In this document: positions 7,686 through 16,351 of the stretch, in pieces
Numbering within the stretch: the first letter of the stretch is position 1
Layout: each line of letters begins with the position of its first letter
Assembly: GCA_012799605.1 (NCBI GenBank)
Contig: JAAZKX010000022.1
Location: 1-51,797, forward strand
From: Bacillota bacterium
Lineage (GTDB): Bacteria; Bacillota; DTU030; DUMP01
Direction: 5' to 3'
Length of the DNA stretch: 51,797 bases
Position numbers and translations under genes: made by a program
The notes under the pieces: model-generated
Database searches by the model: none
Told to the model about the DNA's origin: nothing
The model's input: the letters and a program-made list of their open reading frames with translations, nothing else

Positions 7686-8138
7686 TTGTTTGCGGTTGAG
7701 GTTTTAAAGACTGGTTTTGTTGCTGGTCTTAGATCTGTTTTAAGTATTGCTCTCGTGCTGTTTCCTTTGTTGATTGCGCTAGAATTAGCGACAGAATTTG
7801 GTTGGCTTGAAAAAGCAGCGGAGCAAATGGCCCGATTCTGCCAGCCGCTGGGACTGCCTTCTCAGGCAGCTTTACCCCTAGTTGCTGGCTTACTCATCGG
7901 TTTTACCTACAGTGCCGGTGTTATTTTGGCTTCGGTAAAAGAGGGAGACTGGAGTGAATGGGAGTTAACCCAGCTATGGATTTTTTTGGGACTAACCCAT
8001 GCTTTGATTGAAGATACGGCTATTTTTGCTGCCATGGGGTTACCGGTTCTGGCTTTGTTGGCGGTTCGGCTAGTTCCGACCATTATTATTATACTGGGCC
8101 TGAACCATTTATTCGTATGGCGAAAGGACAGGCAGTGA
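7686..8138 (+). CDS. Nucleoside-recognition (gate) domain membrane protein, second of pair
   Basis: A 150-aa membrane protein similar in layout to its upstream neighbour: four or so hydrophobic helices and a central SQAALPLVAGLLIGFTYSAG matching the Gate signature. It also has FLGLTHALIEDTAIFAAMG, a stretch found in this family. The start is TTG 7686 with GGGGGAGAG a few bases before. The two tandem half-size genes replace the longer SpmA/SpmB type arrangement. It lies last before the ileS T-box promoter. Confidence 0.72.
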   Translation: MFAVEVLKTGFVAGLRSVLSIALVLFPLLIALELATEFGWLEKAAEQMARFCQPLGLPSQAALPLVAGLLIGFTYSAGVILASVKEGDWSEWELTQLWIFLGLTHALIEDTAIFAAMGLPVLALLAVRLVPTIIIILGLNHLFVWRKDRQ

Positions 8139-8176
8139 TACCTGCCCGGGACCTGTACCGAGGCAGGGGGAATTAT

Positions 8177-8205
8177 TTGACTTTAGAAACCATAATGGAT
8201 ATAAT
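8177..8205 (+). promoter_or_regulatory. Sigma-A promoter of ileS
   Basis: TTGACT (8177-8182), a 17-bp spacer and TATAAT (8200-8205). It stands just before the T-box leader, so transcription should begin near 8212. Confidence 0.88.
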
Positions 8206-8211
8206 ATCTGT

Positions 8212-8436
8212 AATCGTGACAAGGTGATGAGTGGGCGAGTAGGTTTGGCTTGACGGTCAGCGAGCCGGGTTTGGTGGGAGCCGGTGCGTCAGACAAAGCC
8301 GAAAATCACCCAGGAGCCGGGTTCTGAAACAGCAATTGGAGTAGGAGTACCCCGCGGGCCACGGTTATGGCCACACGTTACACATTTAATTGGGTGGTTA
8401 TACGGGTAATTTCCGTCCTAATGGGCGGTTTTTTTA
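8212..8436 (+). promoter_or_regulatory. T-box leader controlling ileS (tRNA-Ile sensing)
   Basis: About 225 bases between the promoter and ileS form a T-box riboswitch, filling the 322-base gap before the gene. The T-box core is GGGTGGT (8392-8398); its TGGT bulge (8395-8398) is complementary to ACCA at the end of an uncharged tRNA whose discriminator is A. The antiterminator can pair ACGG (8402-8405) with CCGT (8413-8416). The 3' side of Stem I holds ATC at 8305-8307 in GAAAATCACC, a plausible isoleucine specifier codon, with an AGTA element on the 5' side (8240s). Uncharged tRNA-Ile should permit readthrough. Confidence 0.88.
8413..8436 (+). terminator. T-box terminator hairpin of ileS
   Basis: CCGTCC (8413-8418) pairs with GGGCGG (8423-8428) across the loop TAAT and is followed by seven T. 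It shares CCGT with the competing antiterminator, the usual T-box switch. Confidence 0.88.
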
Positions 8437-8460
8437 TTTTAGCAGGGAGGTGCTGCAGGT

Positions 8461-11250
8461 ATGGATTATTCCAAAACTTTAAACCTGCCTCGAACTAAAT
8501 TTCCTATGCGGGCTAATCTGCCCAAACGTGAACCCGAAATCTTAAAGCACTGGGAGCAGCTTGATATTAATGAGCTGGCGCGCAAGAAAGCTGCCGGCCG
8601 GCCCAAGTTTATCTTGCACGATGGGCCACCTTATGCTAACGGCAATATCCACCTGGGCACGGCCCTCAACAAGGTACTAAAGGATATTGTAAATAAATAC
8701 AAGTATATGCGCGGCTACGACACCCCCTATGTTCCTGGCTGGGATACTCATGGCATGCCGATTGAGCATGCTGCGATTAAAAAATTGTGCTTGGATCGGA
8801 CTGAGATTACGCCGCTGGAACTAAGACGCCGTTGTCAAGAGTATGCGCTTCATTTTGTCAACGTACAAAGGGAGGAATTCAAACGGCTTGGAGTGCGCGG
8901 CGATTGGGAAAATCCTTATTTAACCCTCAAGCCCGAATTTGAGGCCAAGCAGCTGGAAGTGTTCGGTGCTATGGTTGCCAAAGGCTATATTCATAAAGGC
9001 CTAAAGCCGGTATATTGGTGTACTACCTGTGAAACCGCCCTGGCGGAGGCTGAAGTAGAGTATCAAGAATCCAAATCAGATTCATTGTATGCGAAATTCC
9101 CGCTTAAATCTGATCCTAAAGGAAAACTTACTGATCTGGCTCCGGCCGAAAAAATCAGTTTTGCTATTTGGACTACCACTACCTGGACTTTGCCGGCAAA
9201 CTTGGCCATTTGCTTAAACCCTCGGTTCGAGTACGTTTTGTTGGAATCTGAGGGAGAGTATCTAGTGTTGGCCCAAGATTTGGTCGCTGAGGTTATGAGT
9301 GCGACTGAGCGCGAGCAGGGGAAAATTTTAGGTACGTTCAGTGGGGAAGAACTGGAAGGGATCGAATGCTGGCATCCATTTATGGAGCGCCCCTCGGTAG
9401 TTATTTTAGGCGAGCATGTAACTTTGGACGCTGGTACTGGCTGCGTGCATACTGCTCCGGGACATGGGCTCGAGGACTTTGAAATTGGGCGCAAGTATGA
9501 TCTGCCCATTTTGAATCCGGTAGATGGCAAAGGGGTTTTCACGGCTGAAGCCGGTAAGTTCGAAGGACTATCGGTAACAGAAGCCACAGGGCCGATTGTA
9601 GCTGAGTTGGAAGCACGTGGTGCCCTGCTTTATTTCAGCACTACAACCCACCAGTATCCTCATTGTTGGCGCTGCAAAGAACCGATTCTTTTCTTGGCTA
9701 CAAAACAGTGGTTTGCCTCAGTGGAGGATTTTCGCGAGCAGGCCTTACAAGCTGTTCGGGATGTAAAATGGTATCCGGCTTGGGGCGAAGACCGGATGTC
9801 GGCCATGGTGAGCGAGCGACCGGATTGGTGTATCTCAAGACAGCGGGTATGGGGTGTTCCAATTCCTATATTTTATTGCGAACAGTGTGGACATGAACTT
9901 ATTACTCCGGAGTCGATCACCGCTGTACGCGATTTATTTGCCCGAGAAGGATCCAATGCTTGGTATCGGTATGAAGCTAAAGAAATTTTGCCTCCGGATT
10001 CACGCTGCGCCCGCTGTGGCTGCACATCTTTTCGCAAAGGAACTGACACTATGGATGTCTGGTATGATTCCGGTTCCAGCCATCATGCTGTGTTAACCAC
10101 CAGGCCGGAGCTGGAATGGCCCTGTGATCTTTATTTAGAGGGCAGTGATCAGCACCGGGGCTGGTTCCAATCCTCCCTGCTCACATCAGTAGCCATGAAC
10201 GGCAAAGCCCCTTATCGCTCAGTGCTAACCCACGGCTATGTTGTCGATGGGCAAGGCCGGAAAATGTCCAAGTCAGTTGGTAACGTAATTTATCCGCAAG
10301 AGATCATCGATGAGTTCGGGGCTGATGTGCTGAGGCTATGGGTGGCGTCGTCAGATTTTAAAGGGGATGTGCGGGTATCGAGGAACATTTTACTGCAGCT
10401 ATCCGAGGTCTACCGCAAGATTAGAAATACAATCCGCTTTTTGTTAGGGAATCTAGCTGATTTTGATCCGGAAAAGGACAAGGTACCCTATAATGAGCTA
10501 ACCGAATTGGACCGGTGGGCGTTGATGGCTTTAACCCGCCTGATAAAACAGGTAACTGACGCTTATGAAGGGTACGAATATCATCATCTTTATCACGCCC
10601 TTCATAACTTCTGCGCGTTGGACATGAGCGCATTTTACCTCGATGTACTAAAAGACCGCCTTTACTGTAACCCGGCGGCTGATCCCCAGCGCCGGTCAGC
10701 CCAGACAGTTATGTATGAAATACTAACAACATTGGTTCGTTTGATGGCCCCGGTATTGACATTTACGACAGAGGAAATCTGGGGCTATATTCCGGGGGCC
10801 AAAGAAGAAAGTGTGCAGTTGGCGGCCTGGCCTGAGGCTAAGCAGGAATACATGGATGAAGAACTGGAACAACGTTGGAACCGGCTGCTGATGGTGCGTT
10901 CAGATGTAGCGAAAGTGCTTGAACTGGCCCGGAAAAATGGCCTGATCGGGACCTCTCTTATGGCCCGGCTGGATCTATGGTTGCCGGAGAAGCCTAGCTC
11001 AATGCCTGAATTGCTCAGTAACTACAGTGATTTTTTACCGGAGTTATTTATTGTTTCCCAGGTAAAATTGCACAAGCCAGGCGAAGCTCCAGCGCCGGAA
11101 GCACAAGAACTCACTAATTATGCCGGGGCCTATTGCTTGGTAACATTAGCTGCTGGGGACAAATGTGAACGATGCTGGATGTATAATCAAGACACCCAGG
11201 ATAGTGTCTGTCCGCGCTGCCGGGCTGTGTTAGCTGCAAGCGGTCAATAA
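8461..11250 (+). CDS. ileS: Isoleucine--tRNA ligase
   Basis: IleS charges tRNA-Ile and edits misactivated valine. The 929-aa class I synthetase has the HIGH-type motif as PYANGNIHLG (about residues 57-66) and KMSKS at 601-605. The CP1 editing domain lies between (about 200-400, with TTTTWTLPANLA and the GTGCVHTAPGHG loop). A C-terminal zinc knuckle is made by Cys902/Cys905 and the later CPRC. Length and zinc finger fit the bacterial short (IleS1-type) enzyme. GGGAGGT precedes the ATG. Regulated by the upstream T-box and followed by a terminator. Confidence 0.98.
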   Translation: MDYSKTLNLPRTKFPMRANLPKREPEILKHWEQLDINELARKKAAGRPKFILHDGPPYANGNIHLGTALNKVLKDIVNKYKYMRGYDTPYVPGWDTHGMPIEHAAIKKLCLDRTEITPLELRRRCQEYALHFVNVQREEFKRLGVRGDWENPYLTLKPEFEAKQLEVFGAMVAKGYIHKGLKPVYWCTTCETALAEAEVEYQESKSDSLYAKFPLKSDPKGKLTDLAPAEKISFAIWTTTTWTLPANLAICLNPRFEYVLLESEGEYLVLAQDLVAEVMSATEREQGKILGTFSGEELEGIECWHPFMERPSVVILGEHVTLDAGTGCVHTAPGHGLEDFEIGRKYDLPILNPVDGKGVFTAEAGKFEGLSVTEATGPIVAELEARGALLYFSTTTHQYPHCWRCKEPILFLATKQWFASVEDFREQALQAVRDVKWYPAWGEDRMSAMVSERPDWCISRQRVWGVPIPIFYCEQCGHELITPESITAVRDLFAREGSNAWYRYEAKEILPPDSRCARCGCTSFRKGTDTMDVWYDSGSSHHAVLTTRPELEWPCDLYLEGSDQHRGWFQSSLLTSVAMNGKAPYRSVLTHGYVVDGQGRKMSKSVGNVIYPQEIIDEFGADVLRLWVASSDFKGDVRVSRNILLQLSEVYRKIRNTIRFLLGNLADFDPEKDKVPYNELTELDRWALMALTRLIKQVTDAYEGYEYHHLYHALHNFCALDMSAFYLDVLKDRLYCNPAADPQRRSAQTVMYEILTTLVRLMAPVLTFTTEEIWGYIPGAKEESVQLAAWPEAKQEYMDEELEQRWNRLLMVRSDVAKVLELARKNGLIGTSLMARLDLWLPEKPSSMPELLSNYSDFLPELFIVSQVKLHKPGEAPAPEAQELTNYAGAYCLVTLAAGDKCERCWMYNQDTQDSVCPRCRAVLAASGQ

Positions 11251-11267
11251 ATTGTTTTTAAACTAAG

Positions 11268-11298
11268 GGGCAGGAGCTCAATCGGGCTCCTGCCCTTT
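11268..11298 (+). terminator. Terminator after ileS
   Basis: GGGCAGGAGC (11268-11277) pairs perfectly with GCTCCTGCCC (11286-11295) and leads into TTTGATAT. The T run is short but the 10-bp GC-rich stem is strong. The 11299-11433 gap that follows holds no gene I can support. Confidence 0.75.
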
Positions 11299-11433
11299 GA
11301 TATAGAGCCGGTTAACCAGGGGCAGGTAATGGCTAAGGCTGATGTTGCCAGGGCTCAAGTTCGGGAGGAAAAGAATTAATAGCCGCCATAGAGCTGTCTC
11401 AGTTCGGGCATTCTATCTTATGAGGTGAGAGAA

Positions 11434-11727
11434 ATGGAGTTCGATCAAAGTGGGGCTGAACCTATTAAAAAACAAATAGACCGCTTGGCTCACATTTTAG
11501 ATAAAGCCCGCTTGGCTGAATATGTGGATTTACAAACTGATACCCGGCGGTTTCTATATTTAAATTTCGCAGCAGGTATGGCCCGCGGTTTTGGTACCGC
11601 GGTAGGTTTCACTATGGTAGGAACCCTAGTGATTTATCTTTTACGTAAAATGGTAAGCATCCCTGTTTTGGGAACCTTTATCGCCCAGATAGTAGACATT
11701 GTTACACTACAGTTGGGGAGGCATTGA
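11434..11727 (+). CDS. DUF5665 family small membrane protein
   Basis: A 97-aa protein with a polar N-terminal half (KKQIDRLAHILDKARLAEYV, then TRRFLYLNFAAGMARGFGTA) and a hydrophobic C-terminal half with two short membrane segments (GFTMVGTLVIYLL and PVLGTFIAQIVDIV). This pattern is that of the DUF5665 family of Firmicutes, whose function is unknown. ATG 11434 has GAGGTGA five bases upstream. Its stop shares bases with the start region of the DksA-type gene, so the two are probably translated together. Confidence 0.65.
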   Translation: MEFDQSGAEPIKKQIDRLAHILDKARLAEYVDLQTDTRRFLYLNFAAGMARGFGTAVGFTMVGTLVIYLLRKMVSIPVLGTFIAQIVDIVTLQLGRH

Positions 11728-12260
11728 TGATGCAAAATAGAAAAGTAAAAGCACGGCTGCAAGCTGAAAAAAGACGGCTGAAGCATCTTAGCACCAAAAT
11801 TAAGCAGGAAGGGTTGAGCCAAGGCCAAGGCGACTCCTTAGGGGAATTGTCTCTTTATGACAATCATCCGGCAGATGTCGGGACGGAAACTTTTGAGCGG
11901 GGTAAGGACATCGGATTATGGGACAATATTCAGCGACTGGAAACCCAGGTAGACCGGGCTTTGAAAAAATTGGGATCCGGGACTTACGGGATTTGTGAGC
12001 ATTGCGGGCAAAAAATTGATCCAGCCCGGCTTGAAATATTACCTTGGGCTACGTTATGCTATCATTGTGGGAAGGAAGAAGGAAAAACACGGCCGGACAG
12101 CCAACGCCCAGTGGAGGAAGATGTGCTGGCCCAGCCGTTTTCCCGCACTTTTCGGGCTGACATCGATGACTCGGGCTTTGACCGGGAAGATGCTTGGGAA
12201 GCTGTAGCCCGTTATGGAACGTCTTCCCGTTCCGATGATGAAAATGAATGGGATAGCTAA
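11727..12260 (+). CDS. TraR/DksA family C4 zinc-finger protein (YteA-like)
   Basis: A 177-aa protein with an N-terminal Lys/Arg-rich helical region, the YteA-type stretch LSLYDNHPADVGTETFERGKD read as a short core (about residues 45-65), and a DksA/TraR zinc finger. The zinc ligands are Cys90 and Cys93 (CEHCG) and Cys111 and Cys114 (CYHCG). DksA-type proteins enter the RNA polymerase secondary channel; whether YteA-type proteins do so is not settled. The first ATG (11727) overlaps the upstream stop; ATG 11730 is equally possible given GGGGAGG at 11715-11721. Confidence 0.85.
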   Translation: MMQNRKVKARLQAEKRRLKHLSTKIKQEGLSQGQGDSLGELSLYDNHPADVGTETFERGKDIGLWDNIQRLETQVDRALKKLGSGTYGICEHCGQKIDPARLEILPWATLCYHCGKEEGKTRPDSQRPVEEDVLAQPFSRTFRADIDDSGFDREDAWEAVARYGTSSRSDDENEWDS

Positions 12261-12308
12261 GGTATCGACCGGCTTGAGCGGGGAGAGGGAAGATTAGGAG
12301 GGGAGTAA

Positions 12309-12752
12309 GTGTCGCCGATGTTTTTTAGGGCTGCAATTGTTGTTGGTTTGGATCAGTTATCGAAGGCTGTGATCCGCCGGTTGCTGGCGCCCGGCCAGAG
12401 CTTGCCCGTATGGCCGCAAATTTTTCACCTTTCTTATGTCCAAAACTCTGGAGCAGCTTTTGGTTTGTTGCGAGGTCAGACTTGGATACTTATAACATTT
12501 ACTGTGGTGGTGGTAGGAGCAATAACGTTTTATGCCGGCCATTTACAGCCCCATGGGTTATTGGGCTGGGCCCTGTCTTTGGTCTTGGGGGGTGCGGTGG
12601 GTAATTTGATAGATCGCCTCCGTCTGGGCTATGTGGTAGATTTTTTTGATTTCCGCATTTGGCCTGTTTTTAATGTTGCTGACATAGCTATTGTAGTTGG
12701 CGTTGGGATTATAATCATTTATTTCTGGCGATCCGGAGGAGATCCGTTTTGA
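12309..12752 (+). CDS. lspA: Lipoprotein signal peptidase (signal peptidase II)
   Basis: LspA cleaves the signal peptide of diacylglyceryl-prolipoproteins in the cytoplasmic membrane. The 147-aa protein shows the conserved boxes: LDQLSKAVIRR, QNSGAAFG, and the two catalytic aspartate boxes GNLIDRLRLGYVVDFFDF and FNVADIAI. Four membrane helices are evident. The start is GTG at 12309 behind AGGAGGGGAG. Its stop overlaps the rluD start by four bases. Confidence 0.95.
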   Translation: MSPMFFRAAIVVGLDQLSKAVIRRLLAPGQSLPVWPQIFHLSYVQNSGAAFGLLRGQTWILITFTVVVVGAITFYAGHLQPHGLLGWALSLVLGGAVGNLIDRLRLGYVVDFFDFRIWPVFNVADIAIVVGVGIIIIYFWRSGGDPF

Positions 12753-13699
12753 CTGCAAGAGAAAAACTTCCCGGCCGTGTGTATCGTTTACGGGTGCGGC
12801 CCAGCCAAAAGGGGCAGCGGCTGGATGTGTTTTTAGCGGCGACATTGGGGCCTGACCTGAGTCGTTCGCAGCTACAGGAACTAATCAAAACCAGCCGAGT
12901 CCGAGTCGATGGCAGGAAGCCTAAAGCTAGCTTGCGGCTTTGTGGACAGGAGAAAATCATCATCGAGATACCGCCACCGCAAAAGAAGTTGAAAATAGTA
13001 CCAGAAGCTAAACCACTTACCGTTATCTACGAAGACGAGTACATTCTGGTGATAAACAAACCGGCTGGCATGGTTGTTCACCCTGCCCCCGGCCATACAC
13101 GGGGTACGTTAGTAAATGTATTGTTGGCTCATTGCGGGGAAGAATTAGCCGGTGTGGGCAATAAACTGCGGCCAGGTATCGTGCACCGGCTTGATAAGGA
13201 TACCTCGGGCTTGATGGTAGTAGCAAAAACCAACACTGCTTATGAACGCCTTACGCTGGCCCTAAAAGAACGGGCTGTAAAACGGAGCTATTTTTGCTTG
13301 GCCCACGGCTCCTTTAAATCGGATTATAACATTGTGAATGCACCTATTGGCCGCCACCCCAAAATGCGACTAAAGATGGCTGTAGTTGCCGATGGGCGGC
13401 CGGCGCGAACATATTTTAAGGTGCTTGAGCGGCTGGCGAACTATAGTTATATCAAAGCCAGCTTGGATACCGGCCGTACCCACCAAATCCGAGTCCATTT
13501 GGCTTCGATCGCTCATCCTGTTGTGGGTGATCCACTCTATGGCCGTCGCCGAGGGAACTTAGGTCTTACCCGCCAATTTCTTCATGCGGCTGAGCTAGGC
13601 TTTGTTCATCCAATTACTAAGGAGCAGCTTGAATTTACCAGTACCTTACCAGCCGATTTGAAAGCGGTGCTGGAACGATTACAGGACAAACAAATATAA
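12749..13699 (+). CDS. rluD: RluA-family 23S rRNA pseudouridine synthase (RluD/YlyB)
   Basis: This 316-aa enzyme has an N-terminal S4 RNA-binding domain (about residues 17-80, QRLDVFLAATLG then LQELIKTSRVRVDG) and a RluA catalytic domain. The catalytic aspartate is Asp149 in HRLDKDTSGLMVVAKT. Other family motifs are NKPAGMVVHPAPGH and TGRTHQIRVHLA. RluD makes pseudouridines in helix 69 of 23S rRNA; assignment to RluD rather than another RluA member rests on the lspA linkage and S4 domain. TTG start at 12749 has GGAGGA eight bases before it. Confidence 0.92.
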   Translation: MTAREKLPGRVYRLRVRPSQKGQRLDVFLAATLGPDLSRSQLQELIKTSRVRVDGRKPKASLRLCGQEKIIIEIPPPQKKLKIVPEAKPLTVIYEDEYILVINKPAGMVVHPAPGHTRGTLVNVLLAHCGEELAGVGNKLRPGIVHRLDKDTSGLMVVAKTNTAYERLTLALKERAVKRSYFCLAHGSFKSDYNIVNAPIGRHPKMRLKMAVVADGRPARTYFKVLERLANYSYIKASLDTGRTHQIRVHLASIAHPVVGDPLYGRRRGNLGLTRQFLHAAELGFVHPITKEQLEFTSTLPADLKAVLERLQDKQI

Positions 13700-13718
13700 A
13701 GCCCGGCCAACAAAAATA

Positions 13719-13748
13719 TTGACCGTGCCTTTACCCCTATGCTAAACT
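13719..13748 (+). promoter_or_regulatory. Putative sigma-A promoter of pyrR
   Basis: TTGACC (13719-13724), an 18-bp spacer and TAAACT (13743-13748). It lies about 100 bases before pyrR, leaving room for the leader hairpins described separately. Confidence 0.6.
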
Positions 13749-13771
13749 AGAGTTAAAAGAAGGCTTTAAAA

Positions 13772-13833
13772 TCGGCCTCGTTGGGCCGGGAAGGAACTGA
13801 ACTAAGGCCTTTCTTGCTCGTAGGGAAGGCCTT
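13772..13833 (+). promoter_or_regulatory. Two-hairpin leader of pyrR, possible PyrR-responsive element
   Basis: Hairpin 1 pairs CGGCC (13773-13777) with GGCCG (13784-13788). Hairpin 2 is an 11-bp stem based on AAGGCCTT (13804-13811 and 13826-13833) with the loop near TGCTCGTA. GAAGGC at 13759-13764 could pair with the 5' arm of hairpin 2, giving an alternative fold. Classical pyr attenuators have a terminator with a T run; none follows here. I do not find a clear PyrR-binding consensus, so the link to PyrR is inference. Confidence 0.4.
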
Positions 13834-13841
13834 GTCACTAG

Positions 13842-14399
<558 letters not shown>

Positions 14400-14430
14400 T
14401 TCTTATTCGGTTTCTCATCGGTTAAAAAAC

Positions 14431-14459
14431 AAGCCCTTAAGGCTGGTCCTTAAGGGCTT
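14431..14459. terminator. Bidirectional terminator between pyrR and rqcH
   Basis: A perfect 12-bp stem (AAGCCCTTAAGG at 14431-14442 with CCTTAAGGGCTT at 14448-14459) has the loop CTGGT. On the minus strand it is followed by a T-rich run (complement of 14423-14430), so it is a strong terminator for rqcH, and it can also end pyrR. The last codons and the stop of rqcH are inside the stem. Confidence 0.9.
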
Positions 14460-16200
14460 TGATAATATTGAGGTCGGGTGTGACGTAAAGAGTACGTTGG
14501 TTTGTATAGGTAACAAAACCGGGACGGGAACCTGCAGGTTTGTTCACATGCTTTCGCTGGGTATAGTCCACCGGTACATTGGACGAAGATCGCGCCCGGC
14601 TATAATAAGCAGCTAGATGAGCTGCTGGTAACAAAACATTTTGTGGCGGCAGCTTGTTATCTGGACAGCGGATAATGACGTGGGAACCGGGGATGTTTTG
14701 AGTATGAAGCCAGACATCATGGCTTTGGGCTGAGTGTAACAGATTTTCGTTTTGGCGATTGTTTTTACCGACCAAAACCGGGTAGCCATCGACAGAAAAA
14801 AATAGCGGTTTGCTGGTCGGGCTTGTTTTGGGTTGTTGCTTCCGAGGTGTTGGCCCTCGCTTGATATAACCCTCCGTTTTAAGTTCTGCTTTTATTTCCT
14901 CCAATTCCGATAACCGGTCAGCTTGTTCCAACGTTAAAAGCACACTTTCTAGATAAGATAAATCCTCGCGGCAACGTTGCTGCTGGCGCTTGGTTGCTAC
15001 CAATGTTTTTTTTGCTTTACGGTAGCGGGCAAAGTAATATTGGGCGTTTTCTACCGGGGTTAAGGCAGGATTTAATGGGATGACAATGCGCGTTTCTGGA
15101 TCAGCCCAGTCTTGTAATTCCACTTCGGTCAGACCGGCATCTTTCAGCTGGTAGGCATAAGCTAAAAGCAGCTCACCAAATTTCCGGTACCGCTCAACTT
15201 CCCCAGCATTATGGATGGTTTCCGAGTGAAGGGCGAGTTTTTTTTGCCCTCGTTTGAGCTGACGGTTTATTTTGGTAAGCAGACTTTGCTGCAAAGCCGT
15301 AAACCGTAGTCTCTTTTCTTGGGCCTGAAAGTAAAAATCCAAAGCGGCACTCATGGTAGGAAAGGTTTTGGTTGGTAGGCCAGAATAGTAGGCTAGGGGC
15401 CAAGGGGCTGCCAATAGCACTTGGCCATCAGTTTGTAAATATACAGTAGGTTCAATTTCGGCCCGGGCGAGTGTTGTTGTCAGCGCAACTACTTCCTGCC
15501 ATAACGGGGCAAGCTGGGCCGGAGTCGCAACTTTAAGGTTAATAGTGGGCTGAAGACCAGAACGGACAATAAGTTCTCGGGCCCAAAGTGGACTGAGCCC
15601 CGCGATAGTGGCTAATAGGCCTGAGGTCAAGTTGCGGCCCCGTCGTTTTAATTCGGAGTAGAACTGTAGTTCTGTCAGTGTAGATAGCTGCAACTTATTC
15701 TGAGGGGGTGGGCTCTTATATGGTAGCCCGGGCAGAACCTGACGGTAACGGCTAATATCAGCAGTGATTGGTTTAATGGCTGCTAAAATGAGATTTTGCC
15801 TTTGGTTGACCACAATAATATTACTGTGCCGGCCCATTGTTTCAGCAATAAGAAGCAGCGGCTCTTTCTCGCCTAATTGATCACGTGGAGTAAATTGCAA
15901 CTGTATGATGCGCTCACTCTCAGGGTGGATAATATGTTTTAACCGGGCGCCTTCTAAGTGGCGGCGCAAGTAAAGGCAAAATCCCGGTGGCCGGCTGGGG
16001 CTTACCGGCGAAGCAGTTGTTATATGAATGCGTGCCCGTTCCGGGTGGGCGGAGATCAGTAATCGACTACTGCCATTTGAGCCGCGCAGGGTAAGAATGA
16101 GTTCTAACCGTGTTGGCTGCTGAATACGCGATACCCTGGCCCCAATTAAGCCTTTTAATTCAGGCATTACTGTCGTCAAAGTGATGGAATCGAAAGCCAT
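14437..16200 (-). CDS. rqcH: Ribosome quality control protein RqcH (NFACT / FbpA family)
   Basis: RqcH binds stalled 50S subunits with peptidyl-tRNA and recruits tRNA-Ala to add alanine tails that mark the nascent chain for degradation. The 587-aa protein has the NFACT-N domain (MAFDSITLTTVMPELKGLIG, GCRLLISAHPERARIHIT-like region), central helix-hairpin-helix (LLATIAGLSPLWARELI), a long coiled coil (about 330-440) and the NFACT-R domain (DGYPVLVGKNNRQNE, HDVWLHTQNIPGSHVII). I start at ATG 16200, where AAGGATGA precedes; upstream in-frame codons lack homology. Older names call it fibronectin-binding protein. Confidence 0.92.
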   Translation of the reverse strand: MAFDSITLTTVMPELKGLIGARVSRIQQPTRLELILTLRGSNGSSRLLISAHPERARIHITTASPVSPSRPPGFCLYLRRHLEGARLKHIIHPESERIIQLQFTPRDQLGEKEPLLLIAETMGRHSNIIVVNQRQNLILAAIKPITADISRYRQVLPGLPYKSPPPQNKLQLSTLTELQFYSELKRRGRNLTSGLLATIAGLSPLWARELIVRSGLQPTINLKVATPAQLAPLWQEVVALTTTLARAEIEPTVYLQTDGQVLLAAPWPLAYYSGLPTKTFPTMSAALDFYFQAQEKRLRFTALQQSLLTKINRQLKRGQKKLALHSETIHNAGEVERYRKFGELLLAYAYQLKDAGLTEVELQDWADPETRIVIPLNPALTPVENAQYYFARYRKAKKTLVATKRQQQRCREDLSYLESVLLTLEQADRLSELEEIKAELKTEGYIKRGPTPRKQQPKTSPTSKPLFFSVDGYPVLVGKNNRQNENLLHSAQSHDVWLHTQNIPGSHVIIRCPDNKLPPQNVLLPAAHLAAYYSRARSSSNVPVDYTQRKHVNKPAGSRPGFVTYTNQRTLYVTPDLNIIKALKDQP

Positions 16201-16222
16201 AATTATCATCCTTTGCTTATCT

Positions 16223-16251
16223 AGTATAACTTTGTCCTCACGGGAGGTCAA
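16223..16251 (-). promoter_or_regulatory. Sigma-A promoter of rqcH
   Basis: Reading the minus strand, TTGACC (complement of 16246-16251), 17 bp, TATACT (complement of 16223-16228). It lies 23 bases before the chosen rqcH ATG. Confidence 0.85.
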
Positions 16252-16351
16252 TTAAGGGTTGGGCATGTTGGCATGTTTTTCCCGGTCTGGGCATAGGGAT
16301 TCTTTAGTATTCCAGTTCTTGCTGTTCAGATCGAAAAAGGAGGCTAAATTA

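Noticed and set aside
9063-9587. 174-codon minus-strand frame inside ileS
   Set aside because: Antisense of the conserved IleS editing domain; no SD, no recognisable motif.
11329-11379. 16-codon frame between ileS and the DUF5665 gene
   Set aside because: Weak SD, no conservation evidence, and it follows a terminator with no promoter.
16259-16351. N-terminal extension of the P-type ATPase from TTG 16259
   Set aside because: No SD at 16259 and no family similarity in the added 31 residues, whereas TTG 16352 has AAAGGAGG at good distance.
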